A DNA stretch of 64,000 nucleotides from an uncultured Oscillospiraceae bacterium (lineage in GTDB: Bacteria > Bacillota > Clostridia > Oscillospirales > Oscillospiraceae). Of this stretch, positions 48,392 through 56,276 are shown piece by piece (positions within the stretch are counted from its first letter, which is position 1; each line of letters begins with the position of its first letter). The notes beneath the pieces were generated by a model. It worked only from the letters and a program-made list of their open reading frames with translations. It had not been told where the DNA came from and made no database searches. Made by a program: the position numbers and the translations under genes. The stretch lies in assembly GCA_947626265.1 (NCBI GenBank), contig CANQRM010000007.1, positions 60,497 to 124,496 on the forward strand, read 5' to 3'.

Positions 48392-49360
48392 ATGAAGATA
48401 GGGCAGGTGGAGATACCGGGCCGCGCGGCGCTGGCCCCCATGGCGGGGGTGACGGACGCCGCCTTCCGCCATATCTGCCGGGCCCACGGCGCGGCCCTCA
48501 CCTGTACGGAGATGGTGTCCAGCCGGGGGCTCGTCTATAACGACCCCAAGACGAAGGAGCTGCTCTTCTGCCCGCCCGGGGATGGACCCGTGGCCGCACA
48601 GATATTCGGCTCGGACCCCTCTGTCATGGCCGAGGCCGCCCAAATGGCCCTGGAGCTCTCCGGGGCAGATATATTGGACATCAACATGGGCTGCCCCGTA
48701 GGGAAAATAGTCAAAGGCGGGGACGGTTCCGCCCTCATGAAGGACCCCGACCTGGCCGGGCGCATCATAGAGGCCTGCGCCAAAGCAGTGGACAGGCCCG
48801 TGACGGTGAAGTTCCGCAAGGGCTGGGACGGCGGGAACGTGAACGCGGTGGAATTTGCAAAGGTCTGCGAAGCCGCCGGGGCCGCCGCCCTCACCGTCCA
48901 CGGCAGGACCCGGGTGCAGATGTATTCCGGCGTGGCCGACTGGGACATCATCCGGGACGTGAAGGCCGCGGTGTCCATCCCCGTCATCGCCAACGGGGAC
49001 GTGTTCTCCGGCGAGGCCGCCGCGCGTGTACTCAAACGCACCGGCGCGGACATGTGCATGGTGGGCCGGGGCGCCTTCGGGGACCCCTGGATATTTGAGC
49101 GGATAAACGCCGCTCTGGCCGGTGAGCCGGAGCCGGAACTGCCGCCCCTGGCGGAACGGATGGACACGGCAATAGAGCAGTTTGAACTGGCCTGCGCCTG
49201 GAAGGACCCCCATATCGCCTGTCTGGAGGCGCGCAAGCAATTATGCTGGTACCTGCGGAGCGTGCCCTGGTCCGGGCCCGCCAAGCGGGAGATCGTGAAG
49301 GTGAACACACTGGATGACATCCGGGCCATCGTCGCCCGGATCAAGAGAGAGCTGAGGTGA
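48392..49360 (+). CDS. dusB: tRNA-dihydrouridine synthase
   Basis: 322 residues. FMN enzyme reducing uridines in the D-loop of tRNA. Segments: APMAGVTDAAFRHICRAHGA, NMGCPVGKIVKGGDGSALMK (active Cys is usually in a CP.....G region), LTVHGRTRVQMYSG, and IANGDVFSG. Fits the DusB/Dus1 type of Firmicutes. CCGGAGG precedes the ATG. The ECF sigma gene begins 6 bases after its stop. Confidence 0.9.
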   Translation: MKIGQVEIPGRAALAPMAGVTDAAFRHICRAHGAALTCTEMVSSRGLVYNDPKTKELLFCPPGDGPVAAQIFGSDPSVMAEAAQMALELSGADILDINMGCPVGKIVKGGDGSALMKDPDLAGRIIEACAKAVDRPVTVKFRKGWDGGNVNAVEFAKVCEAAGAAALTVHGRTRVQMYSGVADWDIIRDVKAAVSIPVIANGDVFSGEAAARVLKRTGADMCMVGRGAFGDPWIFERINAALAGEPEPELPPLAERMDTAIEQFELACAWKDPHIACLEARKQLCWYLRSVPWSGPAKREIVKVNTLDDIRAIVARIKRELR

Positions 49361-49366
49361 GACGCC

Positions 49367-49981
49367 GTGACGAGAGAGGAAGAACGGGCCGTCATCGAGA
49401 GGGTCCTTTCCGGGGACAACCAGGCCTTCGAGGCGCTGGTGAAGGCCAACGAAAAGGGCGTATATAACCTGGCCCTGCGGATGCTGGGCAGCGCCGAGGA
49501 CGCCCTGGACGCCTCCCAGGAGGCATTCTTTAAGGCCTATAAGGCCCTGGGAAATTTCCGGGGGGACAGCAAGTTCTCTGTGTGGCTGTACAGGCTTACC
49601 AGTAACGTGTGCCTGGACATGCTGCGCAAAGCCGGGCGGTACGACGAGACCTCCCTCACCGGGGAGGATGAGGAGGACCTGCCCCTGCCCGACAGCCGCT
49701 TTGACCCCCAGGCCGCCCTGGAGCGCGGCGAGGTGCGCCGGGCCGTCCGGGAGGGGCTGGAGAGGCTGGACCCCATCTTCCGTCAGGCGCTGGTCCTGAG
49801 GGATGTGAGCGGCCTTACCTACGACGAGATAGGCCAGGCTCTGGACTTGGAAGCGGGCACGGTGAAGAGCCGCATCTTCCGGGCCCGGCGAAAGCTGGCA
49901 GCGTATTTGATGGCGGACGGGAACATTTTCGCCCCGGAGCCGTCCAAGAATGAGACGAAAGGAGGCGGCGAGGATGCGTGA
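49367..49981 (+). CDS. ECF-type RNA polymerase sigma factor (SigW-like)
   Basis: 204 residues. Region 2: NQAFEALVKANEKGVYNLAL, then GSAEDALDASQEAFFKAYKAL. Region 4: LVLRDVSGLTYDEIGQALDL, then EAGTVKSRIFRARRKL. Starts at a GTG. It overlaps by 8 bases the gene for a zinc-binding anti-sigma protein, the usual paired arrangement. Expected to respond to envelope stress; target promoters unknown. Confidence 0.9.
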   Translation: MTREEERAVIERVLSGDNQAFEALVKANEKGVYNLALRMLGSAEDALDASQEAFFKAYKALGNFRGDSKFSVWLYRLTSNVCLDMLRKAGRYDETSLTGEDEEDLPLPDSRFDPQAALERGEVRRAVREGLERLDPIFRQALVLRDVSGLTYDEIGQALDLEAGTVKSRIFRARRKLAAYLMADGNIFAPEPSKNETKGGGEDA

Positions 49982-50846
49982 CCATGAATACTATCAGGCG
50001 CTGATGAGCCGCCTTCTGGACGAGGGCCTGACGGCAAAGGAGGAGCGGGAGCTCAAAGAGCACCTGCGCTCCTGTCCCGAATGCGCGAAGCTCTTCTCTG
50101 CCTTTTCCAACCTGACCGTCTCCCTGCGGGAGGACATGGCCGAGCCCCCGGCGGCGCTTTCCAGGGGCGTCATGGACCGCATCGCCGCGGATAAAGAAGA
50201 GCGGCCCAGGGTCATCCATGTCCAGCGGCCGGAGCTGGAACGGGAGCGGTCCAAGCGGCGGAGCAAGCGGGGCTGGACCGGTCTCGCCGCGGCGGCGTGC
50301 CTCGTGCTGGTCATCGGCGGCGGGGCGTTCTGGTTCCTGCGGGATAAAAAAACTCTCCCCCTGGACGATGCCGCCCCCGAGGCGGCCATGATGCGCGCGG
50401 CGGAGAACGCCGCTGTGGCAGGGACCGGCGAGGAAGAGGACGTGCCGGAGGCCATCAGCGCCGAGGGCGATGCGGCGGACGCCGCCATGCCCATGACCGC
50501 CGAGGCCGCCATGGCGACGCCCGCCCCCTCCCCCACCGCCACACCGGCGCCGGAGCCTCTGACCGTCATGGACGTGGCCCGGCGGGACGTGGGGACCATT
50601 TCTGTGGATAATATCCCCGCCTTCACCGCCCTGTTGGAGGGCGGCCAGGTCATCGGCGGCGCCCAAGGCGATTGGGAATTCCTCTTTAGCGTGACATACG
50701 GCGACAGGGAGATATCCTTCGCCACCGACGAGAACGAAAAGCGCCTGGTCTGGTGGGACGGCAACACCCCCGTCACCGCCGCCCACGGCTCGCTGGAATC
50801 CCTCCGGAACATGATAGAGCTGTCCGAAGCCCCGCTTCCGCAGTGA
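49974..50846 (+). CDS. Membrane anti-sigma factor with zinc-finger domain
   Basis: 290 residues. N-terminal zf-HC2 anti-sigma domain with the H-x3-C-x2-C motif (KEHLRSCPECAKL). One membrane segment at about 103-123 (LAAAACLVLVIGGGAFWFL). The outer part has an Ala/Glu/Met-rich linker with TPAPSPTATPAPEP, then a folded C-terminal domain (from about 195). The ATG at 49974 follows AAAGGAGG. It presumably holds the sigma factor at the membrane until cleaved. Confidence 0.85.
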   Translation: MRDHEYYQALMSRLLDEGLTAKEERELKEHLRSCPECAKLFSAFSNLTVSLREDMAEPPAALSRGVMDRIAADKEERPRVIHVQRPELERERSKRRSKRGWTGLAAAACLVLVIGGGAFWFLRDKKTLPLDDAAPEAAMMRAAENAAVAGTGEEEDVPEAISAEGDAADAAMPMTAEAAMATPAPSPTATPAPEPLTVMDVARRDVGTISVDNIPAFTALLEGGQVIGGAQGDWEFLFSVTYGDREISFATDENEKRLVWWDGNTPVTAAHGSLESLRNMIELSEAPLPQ

Positions 50847-50851
50847 AAAAC

Positions 50852-50880
50852 GCCTGCCGCGTTTCGCGGCAGGCAATTTT
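50852..50880. terminator. Bidirectional terminator
   Basis: GCCTGCCGCG-TTT-CGCGGCAGGC (50852-50874) with AATTTTTATT on one side and GTTTTTC on the other strand. It separates the anti-sigma gene (+) from the convergent DUF5808 gene (-). Confidence 0.85.
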
Positions 50881-52220
50881 TATTTCTCTATCTCTTGTAT
50901 TATGTCAACTACATTTGACTCTCCTCCGCCCAAGAGGTAGAGCTTCCCGTCCGCCATGGTCACCTTCAGCCAAGGCCCCGTCCGGGGGTCCAGGCACAGC
51001 GTGGCGTCGCCCCATTCAGTGCTGAACCGACCCTTGAGGAGGCTGTCCAGCCCGGTGCCCATGACCCGGACCATGTTTTTCGGCAGTTCGTCCACGAGCT
51101 CTGCGCTCTCTATGTCCTCCAGGGGCAGGACATAGTCCTTGCCCCAACTGGCGGCCACCAGGGCCCCGTCCTCCACAGCCAGGGGCTCGGGCCCCGCGCC
51201 CATGCTGTCGAAGCACACGCCCATCACCGGCATGGCGATGAACAGCAGCGCCAGGGCAAAGGCCATGAACACCTTGCCGCCGGGCCGGGCCACGTTCACG
51301 GTGGAGTTGGCGCCGGTGCGGTTGTTGGCGATGACCCGGCTGTCGTTGGGGTCGTAATAGAGCTGCCCCCAGAGCCACTTGTCGTCCTCGTCCACATAGA
51401 ACCCCTCGCCGCTGGCGGCGGTGAGCTTCTCCTGCACCCGCCGGACGCGAAATTCCAGGACGACGGCCGCGGCGCACACCCCGAGGGCCAGGACGACGGT
51501 GAGCGCCATGAACGCCCCGCCGCCCGCGGCGGAGAGCCGCGCACTCAGAAAGATGCAGAGGCTGACCATCGCCATCATCCAGGCGCACAGGAGCCACACC
51601 CGGTCCCAGGCCCGGCGGCGCACCCGGGTCAGAGCCTGGGTCACCGCGTCATTCTCATCCACCGTCTCCGCCCGGTTGCGGTAGAGATACCGGCTGCCGA
51701 ACCAGCAGGCAAAAGCCAGAACGGCGTTCAGCAGGTAAGCATACCACAGCGTCCGGTCCAACACCGTCGGCGCCAGCCCCACGACGGCCGCGGCGACGAA
51801 CCACCACAGGCTGGGCCGCTTCGCGGCGGCCGCCGGGACGGTGACGCTGGCGGTGCGCACCACGGGCACGGTCCAGCCCCGCTCCTTTTTGAGCTTCTTC
51901 AACTTCCCGTTCCAGCGGGCATAGCTCACGAACTGGGCCGTGATCACCAGGTCTATCCACAGAAAGTAGGGCAGAAAGCGAAGCACCGGCCAGGTCAGCA
52001 CCATGCACAGGACGCCCACCGCCATGACGGCCAGGCAGAGAATGATCTGCTCCCGCTTGAAGCCTTTTAAGAGCCCCAGCACCCCGGCGTCCTCCCGGGC
52101 CGCCCGGGGGAAGGTGACGCCCACAACTATGTTCTTCTTAAACTTTGTCTCGTTGATATTCAAAACACACAGCAAAACGGGCACCCAGAGGGTCAGCCCC
52201 CACATGATCAGCGCGTTCAT
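50880..52220 (-). CDS. DUF5808-domain membrane protein
   Basis: 446 residues with about seven or eight membrane segments (first at 3-22; others near 58-100, 140-190, 215-265, 325-345). Residues about 280-320 match the DUF5808 motif (DEDDKWLWGQLYYDPNDSRV, then NVARPGGKV). The last 90 residues look like a PH-type bacterial domain (MADGKLYLLGGGES). Family function is unknown; such genes are often paired with YtrA-type GntR regulators, as here, with a four-base overlap. Confidence 0.75.
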   Translation of the reverse strand: MNALIMWGLTLWVPVLLCVLNINETKFKKNIVVGVTFPRAAREDAGVLGLLKGFKREQIILCLAVMAVGVLCMVLTWPVLRFLPYFLWIDLVITAQFVSYARWNGKLKKLKKERGWTVPVVRTASVTVPAAAAKRPSLWWFVAAAVVGLAPTVLDRTLWYAYLLNAVLAFACWFGSRYLYRNRAETVDENDAVTQALTRVRRRAWDRVWLLCAWMMAMVSLCIFLSARLSAAGGGAFMALTVVLALGVCAAAVVLEFRVRRVQEKLTAASGEGFYVDEDDKWLWGQLYYDPNDSRVIANNRTGANSTVNVARPGGKVFMAFALALLFIAMPVMGVCFDSMGAGPEPLAVEDGALVAASWGKDYVLPLEDIESAELVDELPKNMVRVMGTGLDSLLKGRFSTEWGDATLCLDPRTGPWLKVTMADGKLYLLGGGESNVVDIIQEIEK

Positions 52221-52588
52221 TCCGTTCCCTCCTCATATAACTTCCGGCACAGGTCCAGGACCTGCTCCTCGTCCATCCCCGCCAGCCGCAGCTCGCCCAG
52301 CCGCAGCCGCAGGCCCTCCAGCGTCTCCTTCGTGGGCCCGGCAGCTCCCCGCCGGGGTGACACCACCGCGCCGCTTCTCCGGTCCGTGGCGATGTACCCC
52401 TCCTGGCGCAGGAGCTGATAGGCCTTGCTCACGGTCATCATGTTGATGCCGCACTCCTCCGCCAGGGCCCGGATGGTGGGCAGCTTCTCCCCGGCGGCCA
52501 GCTCCCCCCGGGCGATGCCCAGGACGATCTGGTCCCGTATCTGCAGGTAGATGGGCTTATCCGCGGCGAAGTCCAGTTTTAAGAGCAT
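52217..52588 (-). CDS. GntR-family (YtrA-type) regulator
   Basis: 123 residues: winged-helix domain (KPIYLQIRDQIVLGIARGEL, then KLPTIRALAEECGINMMTVS) and a short C-terminal helical part typical of the YtrA subfamily. It overlaps the DUF5808 membrane-protein gene by four bases and is upstream of it. A perfect inverted repeat overlaps its own promoter, so it is probably self-repressed and controls the downstream membrane protein. Confidence 0.88.
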   Translation of the reverse strand: MLLKLDFAADKPIYLQIRDQIVLGIARGELAAGEKLPTIRALAEECGINMMTVSKAYQLLRQEGYIATDRRSGAVVSPRRGAAGPTKETLEGLRLRLGELRLAGMDEEQVLDLCRKLYEEGTE

Positions 52589-52611
52589 GGCTCCGCCTCC
52601 CTTCTGTCATA

Positions 52612-52652
52612 TTTGCATTACTTACTATAATGCAAATAATGCAGCTTGTCAA
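52612..52652 (-). promoter_or_regulatory. Promoter and operator of the GntR gene
   Basis: On the minus strand TTGACA (complement of 52647-52652) and TATAGT (complement of 52624-52629) are 17 bases apart. A perfect 9-bp inverted repeat, TTTGCATTA (52612-52620) and TAATGCAAA (52628-52636), covers the -10 box. This placement fits autorepression by the GntR protein. Confidence 0.75.
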
Positions 52653-52672
52653 GATTTATTTTTCATACCCTA

Positions 52673-52701
52673 TTGCAATCGCCCCGCCCGGCCTTTATAA
52701 T
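52673..52701 (+). promoter_or_regulatory. Promoter of the TM1266-like/ABC operon
   Basis: TTGCAA at 52673-52678 and TATAAT at 52696-52701, 17 bases apart. The leader of about 110 bases has a 9-bp hairpin (ATGCCCGCG 52771-52779 with CGCGGGCAT 52788-52796) ending about 5 bases before the AAGGAGG region. No known riboswitch motif was recognised in the leader. Confidence 0.65.
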
Positions 52702-52820
52702 ATTTATGTAGCCTGACGCAAAAACTGGGGAGTTGAAGCGAAAGACACAGCAACATGGACAGCCATATCTATGCCCGCGTCTTTCGGCGCGGGCATTATC
52801 GCAAGGAGGAGAAAGTCGTT

Positions 52821-53081
52821 ATGATGGTAACGCGCGTGGCCGTGATGGGCATCATCGTGGAAAATCTGGACAGCACCGAACAGCTCAACGCCATATTGCA
52901 CCGCTATTCCGGCTACATATTGGGGCGTATGGGCATCCCCTACCGGGACAAGGACATCAACGTCATCAGCATCGCCATCGACGCGCCCCAGGACGTGACG
53001 AACACTATGGCCGGCGAGATCGGCGCTCTTCCCGGCGTGAACGTGAAGACCGCCTTCTCCCACGTCATCGCCCGCTCATAA
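52821..53081 (+). CDS. TM1266-like iron-only hydrogenase system regulator
   Basis: 86-residue ACT/NikR-C-like protein. The segments TRVAVMGIIVENLDSTEQLN, SGYILGRMGIPYRDKDINVI and ALPGVNVKTAFS match the TM1266 family, annotated as putative iron-only hydrogenase system regulator. It has no DNA-binding domain of its own. No hydrogenase gene is nearby; instead an ABC transporter follows 38 bases later. AAGGAGGAG precedes the ATG. Confidence 0.8.
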   Translation: MMVTRVAVMGIIVENLDSTEQLNAILHRYSGYILGRMGIPYRDKDINVISIAIDAPQDVTNTMAGEIGALPGVNVKTAFSHVIARS

Positions 53082-53119
53082 ATCGTCCCGCGGCGCGCGG
53101 GAAAGGAAGGATACCCCTT

Positions 53120-54094
53120 ATGAAGCGCTTTTTCGCGACGCTTCTGGCCCTGGCCCTGTGCCTGGGCGTTTCGAGCTGCGCCCTGGCGGCGGAGCACGAC
53201 CCCAGCACCGACATGAACGTGATGGTCCTGAACGGGACCACCGGCTTCGGCATGGCCAGGCTCATGGCCGACGCGGCAGAGGGCAAGGCCGCTTTGGATT
53301 ACGATTTTCAGGTGGAGACGGACGCCAGCGCCGTGACCGCCGCCCTCATCAACGGCACCTGCGACGTGGCCGCCCTGCCCGCCAACGCGGCGGCGGCGCT
53401 CTACAACAAGACGGAAGGAGCCGTGAAGCTGCTGGCGCTGAACACCCTCGGGGTTTTATATCTCGTGGTGAACAGCGAAAAAGTCACGGTGGAGTCTCTG
53501 GAAGACCTGGACGGCATGTCCGTGCCGGTCCCGGCCCAGAACCCCACCTTCCTCTTTCAGGCCCTCTGCCAGGCCGCGGGTGTGGATGTGACATGCGACG
53601 ACACCTACGCCCAGCCCACCGACCTGCGCACCGCCCTGGCCGCCGGCGAGGTGGATATGGCCGTGCTGCCCGAGCCTATGGTTACCATCGCCTGCGCCGC
53701 CAACGAGGACCTTTCCGTGGCGCTGGACCTGACGGCGGAGTGGGATAAGGTCTATCCCGCCGGGAGCCTGGTGCAGGGCTGCGCGGTGGTGCGCACGGAG
53801 TACGCCGACGCCCATCCGGCCGAGCTGGCCGCCTTCATGGAGGAGTACGGCGCGTCTATCGCCTACCTCTCGGAGGACCCGGCGGAGGCGGCGAAGCTCA
53901 TCGAGCAGACCGGCGTCTTCACCAACGCCGCCGTGGCCGAAAAGGCCATCCCCCACTGCAACCTCTGCTTCATCACCGGCGAAGACATGGAGCCGCTGAT
54001 GGACGAATATCTCACCATCCTCTACGGCGTGGCCCCGGAGTCCGTGGGCGGGTCCGTGCCCGACGCGGATTTCTACTGGCCGGGTCCCGGCTGA
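53120..54094 (+). CDS. ABC substrate-binding protein, NMT1/THI5-like
   Basis: 324 residues. Signal peptide MKRFFATLLALALCLGVSSCALA; a Cys at position 20 (SSC-A) may make it a lipoprotein. The folded part resembles NMT1/SsuA-type binding proteins (NGTTGFGMARLMADAAEGKA, NGTCDVAALPANAAAALYNK, EVDMAVLPEPMVT). These bind pyrimidine precursors of thiamine, sulfonates, nitrate or similar compounds. Followed by matching permease and ATPase genes. Exact substrate unknown. Confidence 0.8.
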   Translation: MKRFFATLLALALCLGVSSCALAAEHDPSTDMNVMVLNGTTGFGMARLMADAAEGKAALDYDFQVETDASAVTAALINGTCDVAALPANAAAALYNKTEGAVKLLALNTLGVLYLVVNSEKVTVESLEDLDGMSVPVPAQNPTFLFQALCQAAGVDVTCDDTYAQPTDLRTALAAGEVDMAVLPEPMVTIACAANEDLSVALDLTAEWDKVYPAGSLVQGCAVVRTEYADAHPAELAAFMEEYGASIAYLSEDPAEAAKLIEQTGVFTNAAVAEKAIPHCNLCFITGEDMEPLMDEYLTILYGVAPESVGGSVPDADFYWPGPG

Positions 54095-54099
54095 CCGCG

Positions 54100-54864
54100 A
54101 TGAACGCCAAACTCTGGACAAGACGTATATTGGTCCTGGCCTTCTGGCTGGGCGTATGGGCGCTTTCGGCAAGCCTGGTGGACAGGGAGCTTCTGCTCCC
54201 CGGCCCCTGGGAGGTCGCAAAGCGCCTTGCCGCTTTGGTGGTCACGGGCCAATTTTGGCGCATCACCATGGTGAGCCTGGGGCGCATCCTCTTAGGCGCC
54301 GCCCTGGGCACGGCATTGGGAGTGCTCCTGGCCATGGGCACCAGCCGCTTCGCCTTCCTGCGGGCGGTGCTGAGCCCGGTGCTCTCCGTCATCAAGGCCG
54401 TGCCCGTGGCCAGCTTCATATTGCTGGTGCTCATATGGGTGGGCCGGGACACCCTGCCCTGCGTTATCGTGGTGCTGATGGTGGCCCCGGTGGTGTGGTC
54501 CAGCGTCACCGCGGGCATATACACCACCGACGCAGAGCTGTTGGAGCTGGCCCGGGTCTACCGTTTCTCCCCCTGGCGGACTTTGACGCGGATATACGCC
54601 CCTTCCGTGGGGCCCTATTTCCTCTCCGCCTGCCACACCTGCCTGGGGCTTGCGTGGAAGTCCGGGGTGGCGGCGGAGGTGCTGACCGTTCCGGCCCGGT
54701 CCATCGGGCGGGAGCTGTTTGAGGCGAAGCTGTACCTGGAATCGGTGGACCTGTTCGCCTGGACGCTGGTGGTGGTGCTGTGCTCTCTGGTGCTGGAGAA
54801 AATCCTGTCGGTGGCCATCACACGGCTGGGCCGGCGGCCCGCCTGGGGAGGACGACAGCTATGA
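54100..54864 (+). CDS. ABC permease, SsuC/ThiX type
   Basis: 254 residues, BPD_transp_1 permease (COG0600) with about six membrane segments. The EAA-like loop is AELLELARVYRFSPWRTLTR, followed by IYAPSVGPYFLSA. It begins 5 bases after the binding-protein stop and overlaps the ATPase gene by four bases. Confidence 0.85.
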   Translation: MNAKLWTRRILVLAFWLGVWALSASLVDRELLLPGPWEVAKRLAALVVTGQFWRITMVSLGRILLGAALGTALGVLLAMGTSRFAFLRAVLSPVLSVIKAVPVASFILLVLIWVGRDTLPCVIVVLMVAPVVWSSVTAGIYTTDAELLELARVYRFSPWRTLTRIYAPSVGPYFLSACHTCLGLAWKSGVAAEVLTVPARSIGRELFEAKLYLESVDLFAWTLVVVLCSLVLEKILSVAITRLGRRPAWGGRQL

Positions 54865-55454
54865 TACGCTTTGAGAACGTCTCCCTTATCTATGGCGACA
54901 GGGCGGTGCTCTCCGCCGTGGACCTGCACGTGCCCACCGGGGCCCGGGCGGCCCTCATGGGCCCCTCCGGCTGCGGCAAGACATCCCTGCTGCGCATGGC
55001 GGCGGGGCTTGCCAAGCCCACATCCGGGCGCGTGGAGGTCAACGCCCAGCGCCTGGCCTACGCCTTCCAGGAGCCCCGGCTCATGCCCTGGCGCACGGCG
55101 GCGGAGAATGTGAACGCGGTGCTCTCAGACCGGGCCGCCACCATGCCGGAGGCCCGGAAGTGGCTCGCGGCGGTGGGCCTCGCCGACGCGGAGAATAAGT
55201 TCCCGGAGGAGCTGTCCGGCGGCATGCGCCAGCGGGTGGACCTGGCCCGGGCCATGGCCTACGGCGGGGACCTATTGCTATTGGACGAACCCACCAAGGA
55301 ATTGGACCCGGACCGGCGGCAGGAGGTGCTGGCCCTGCTGCGGGAGCACGCCAAAGAGCGCACCCTCCTTATGGCCACCCACAGCATGCTGGAGGCCCAG
55401 GCCCTGGCGGATCAGGTATATGTGTTCAGGGACGGCCGCTTCGTTTCGGCGTGA
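54861..55454 (+). CDS. ABC ATPase, SsuB/ThiZ type
   Basis: 197 residues, short but complete nucleotide-binding domain. Walker A GPSGCGKTS, Q-loop AYAFQEPRLMPWRTAAENV, signature LSGGMRQRVDLARA, Walker B LLLLDEPTKELD, H-loop ATHS. It misses the C-terminal extension of longer homologues (about 240-250 residues). Energises the importer encoded by the two preceding genes. Confidence 0.88.
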   Translation: MIRFENVSLIYGDRAVLSAVDLHVPTGARAALMGPSGCGKTSLLRMAAGLAKPTSGRVEVNAQRLAYAFQEPRLMPWRTAAENVNAVLSDRAATMPEARKWLAAVGLADAENKFPEELSGGMRQRVDLARAMAYGGDLLLLDEPTKELDPDRRQEVLALLREHAKERTLLMATHSMLEAQALADQVYVFRDGRFVSA

Positions 55455-55475
55455 TATGCAAAAACGGCAAAAAAG

Positions 55476-55580
55476 GCCCCCTCTGACGAGGGGGCTGTCG
55501 AGCGATAGCGAGACTGGGGGAGAGAATCTCTCCCTCCGTCGCGGCTCACGCCGCGCCACCTCCCTCGTCAGAGGGAGGCT
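55476..55580. repeat. Large imperfect palindrome (intergenic repeat)
   Basis: About 105 bases. Outer arms GCCCCCTCTGACGAGGGGGC (from 55476) and CCTCCCTCGTCAGAGGGAGG (55559-55578) are near inverted copies, each itself a small hairpin. The inner part holds AGAGA-AT-CTCTCCC and GGCTCACGCC. Repeats of this look (CCCTCTGACGAGGGGGCTG.CGAGCGA) are, from memory, scattered between genes of Oscillospiraceae. It may fold into a cruciform RNA and help end transcription of the ABC operon. Confidence 0.55.
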
Positions 55581-55593
55581 TCAATAAAGCAGG

Positions 55594-55619
55594 ACGCGCT
55601 GGAAAGCGCGCCCCCTTTT
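55594..55619 (+). terminator. Short hairpin with T-run
   Basis: CGCGCT-GGAA-AGCGCG followed by CCCCC and five T. It lies between the palindromic repeat and the 3' end of the convergent phosphopantetheinyl transferase gene. Confidence 0.45.
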
Positions 55620-55632
55620 TGCTTGTCTTTCT

Positions 55633-56271
55633 TCAGCCCTTCAGGGCCGCCACCACGTCCTCCGTGGTGAGCACCGTGGGCTCCGCCAGCTCCTGGCCCT
55701 GCCGGGCGCATACCGCGGCCACGTACTCGTCCCCCAGGTCATATTCCCCAAACTGCCAGCCGTCCAGGCCGTGCATCACGTCCTCCTGGTCCAGGCCCAG
55801 AAGCTGATCCTGGCTCACCGCCTTGACCCACGCCTCTTTTCTCGTCCAGATGCGGAAGAAGGCGTGGTTCTGCTGGTCCCGGGGCTGCTCCGCCAGCCAG
55901 TCCCGCTCCCGGAAATGGAACCGGCGGGCCACCGACATGTGGATGGGCTTGATCTGCTGCACATCCACCCCGATGGGGTCGCTGCTGATGGCGCACATGG
56001 CGTAGGGCCCGGAGTGGGACAGGCTGAAATGCAGGTCGTCCCGCTGGGCGAACACGGGCTTGCCCGCCTGGAGGAACCGCACCGGCTCCTCCGGCTGGAC
56101 GCCGTGGCGCTCCATCACATACCGCCACAGAAGGCCCGCGCCGAGACTGGCCTCCCGCGCCGGGGCATAGCGCAGCCGCTCCAGTCTCCGCCGCCGCCAC
56201 CGGGGCAGCAGCTCCGCCTGCTCCTCCGTCATGGGCTCGTCGCCGTTTTTCAGAACGAACACTTCTGTCAT
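55633..56271 (-). CDS. 4'-phosphopantetheinyl transferase (Sfp type)
   Basis: 212 residues. Transfers phosphopantetheine from CoA to carrier proteins. Diagnostic motifs: FSLSHSGPYAMCAI, GVDVQQI (metal Asp), and FRIWTRKEAWVKA (WTxKEA). The ATG at 56271 is chosen because MTEVFVLKNG begins the domain; GGTGAG lies upstream. No polyketide or peptide synthetase is in the window, so it may serve ordinary acyl carrier protein. It follows the transglutaminase gene by 5 bases. Confidence 0.88.
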   Translation of the reverse strand: MTEVFVLKNGDEPMTEEQAELLPRWRRRRLERLRYAPAREASLGAGLLWRYVMERHGVQPEEPVRFLQAGKPVFAQRDDLHFSLSHSGPYAMCAISSDPIGVDVQQIKPIHMSVARRFHFRERDWLAEQPRDQQNHAFFRIWTRKEAWVKAVSQDQLLGLDQEDVMHGLDGWQFGEYDLGDEYVAAVCARQGQELAEPTVLTTEDVVAALKG

Positions 56272-56276
56272 AACTC

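Noticed and set aside
52708..52820. TPP riboswitch upstream of the THI5-like ABC genes
   Set aside because: The leader lacks the CUGAGA and ACCUGAUCUGG motifs; only a hairpin before the ribosome binding site is visible.
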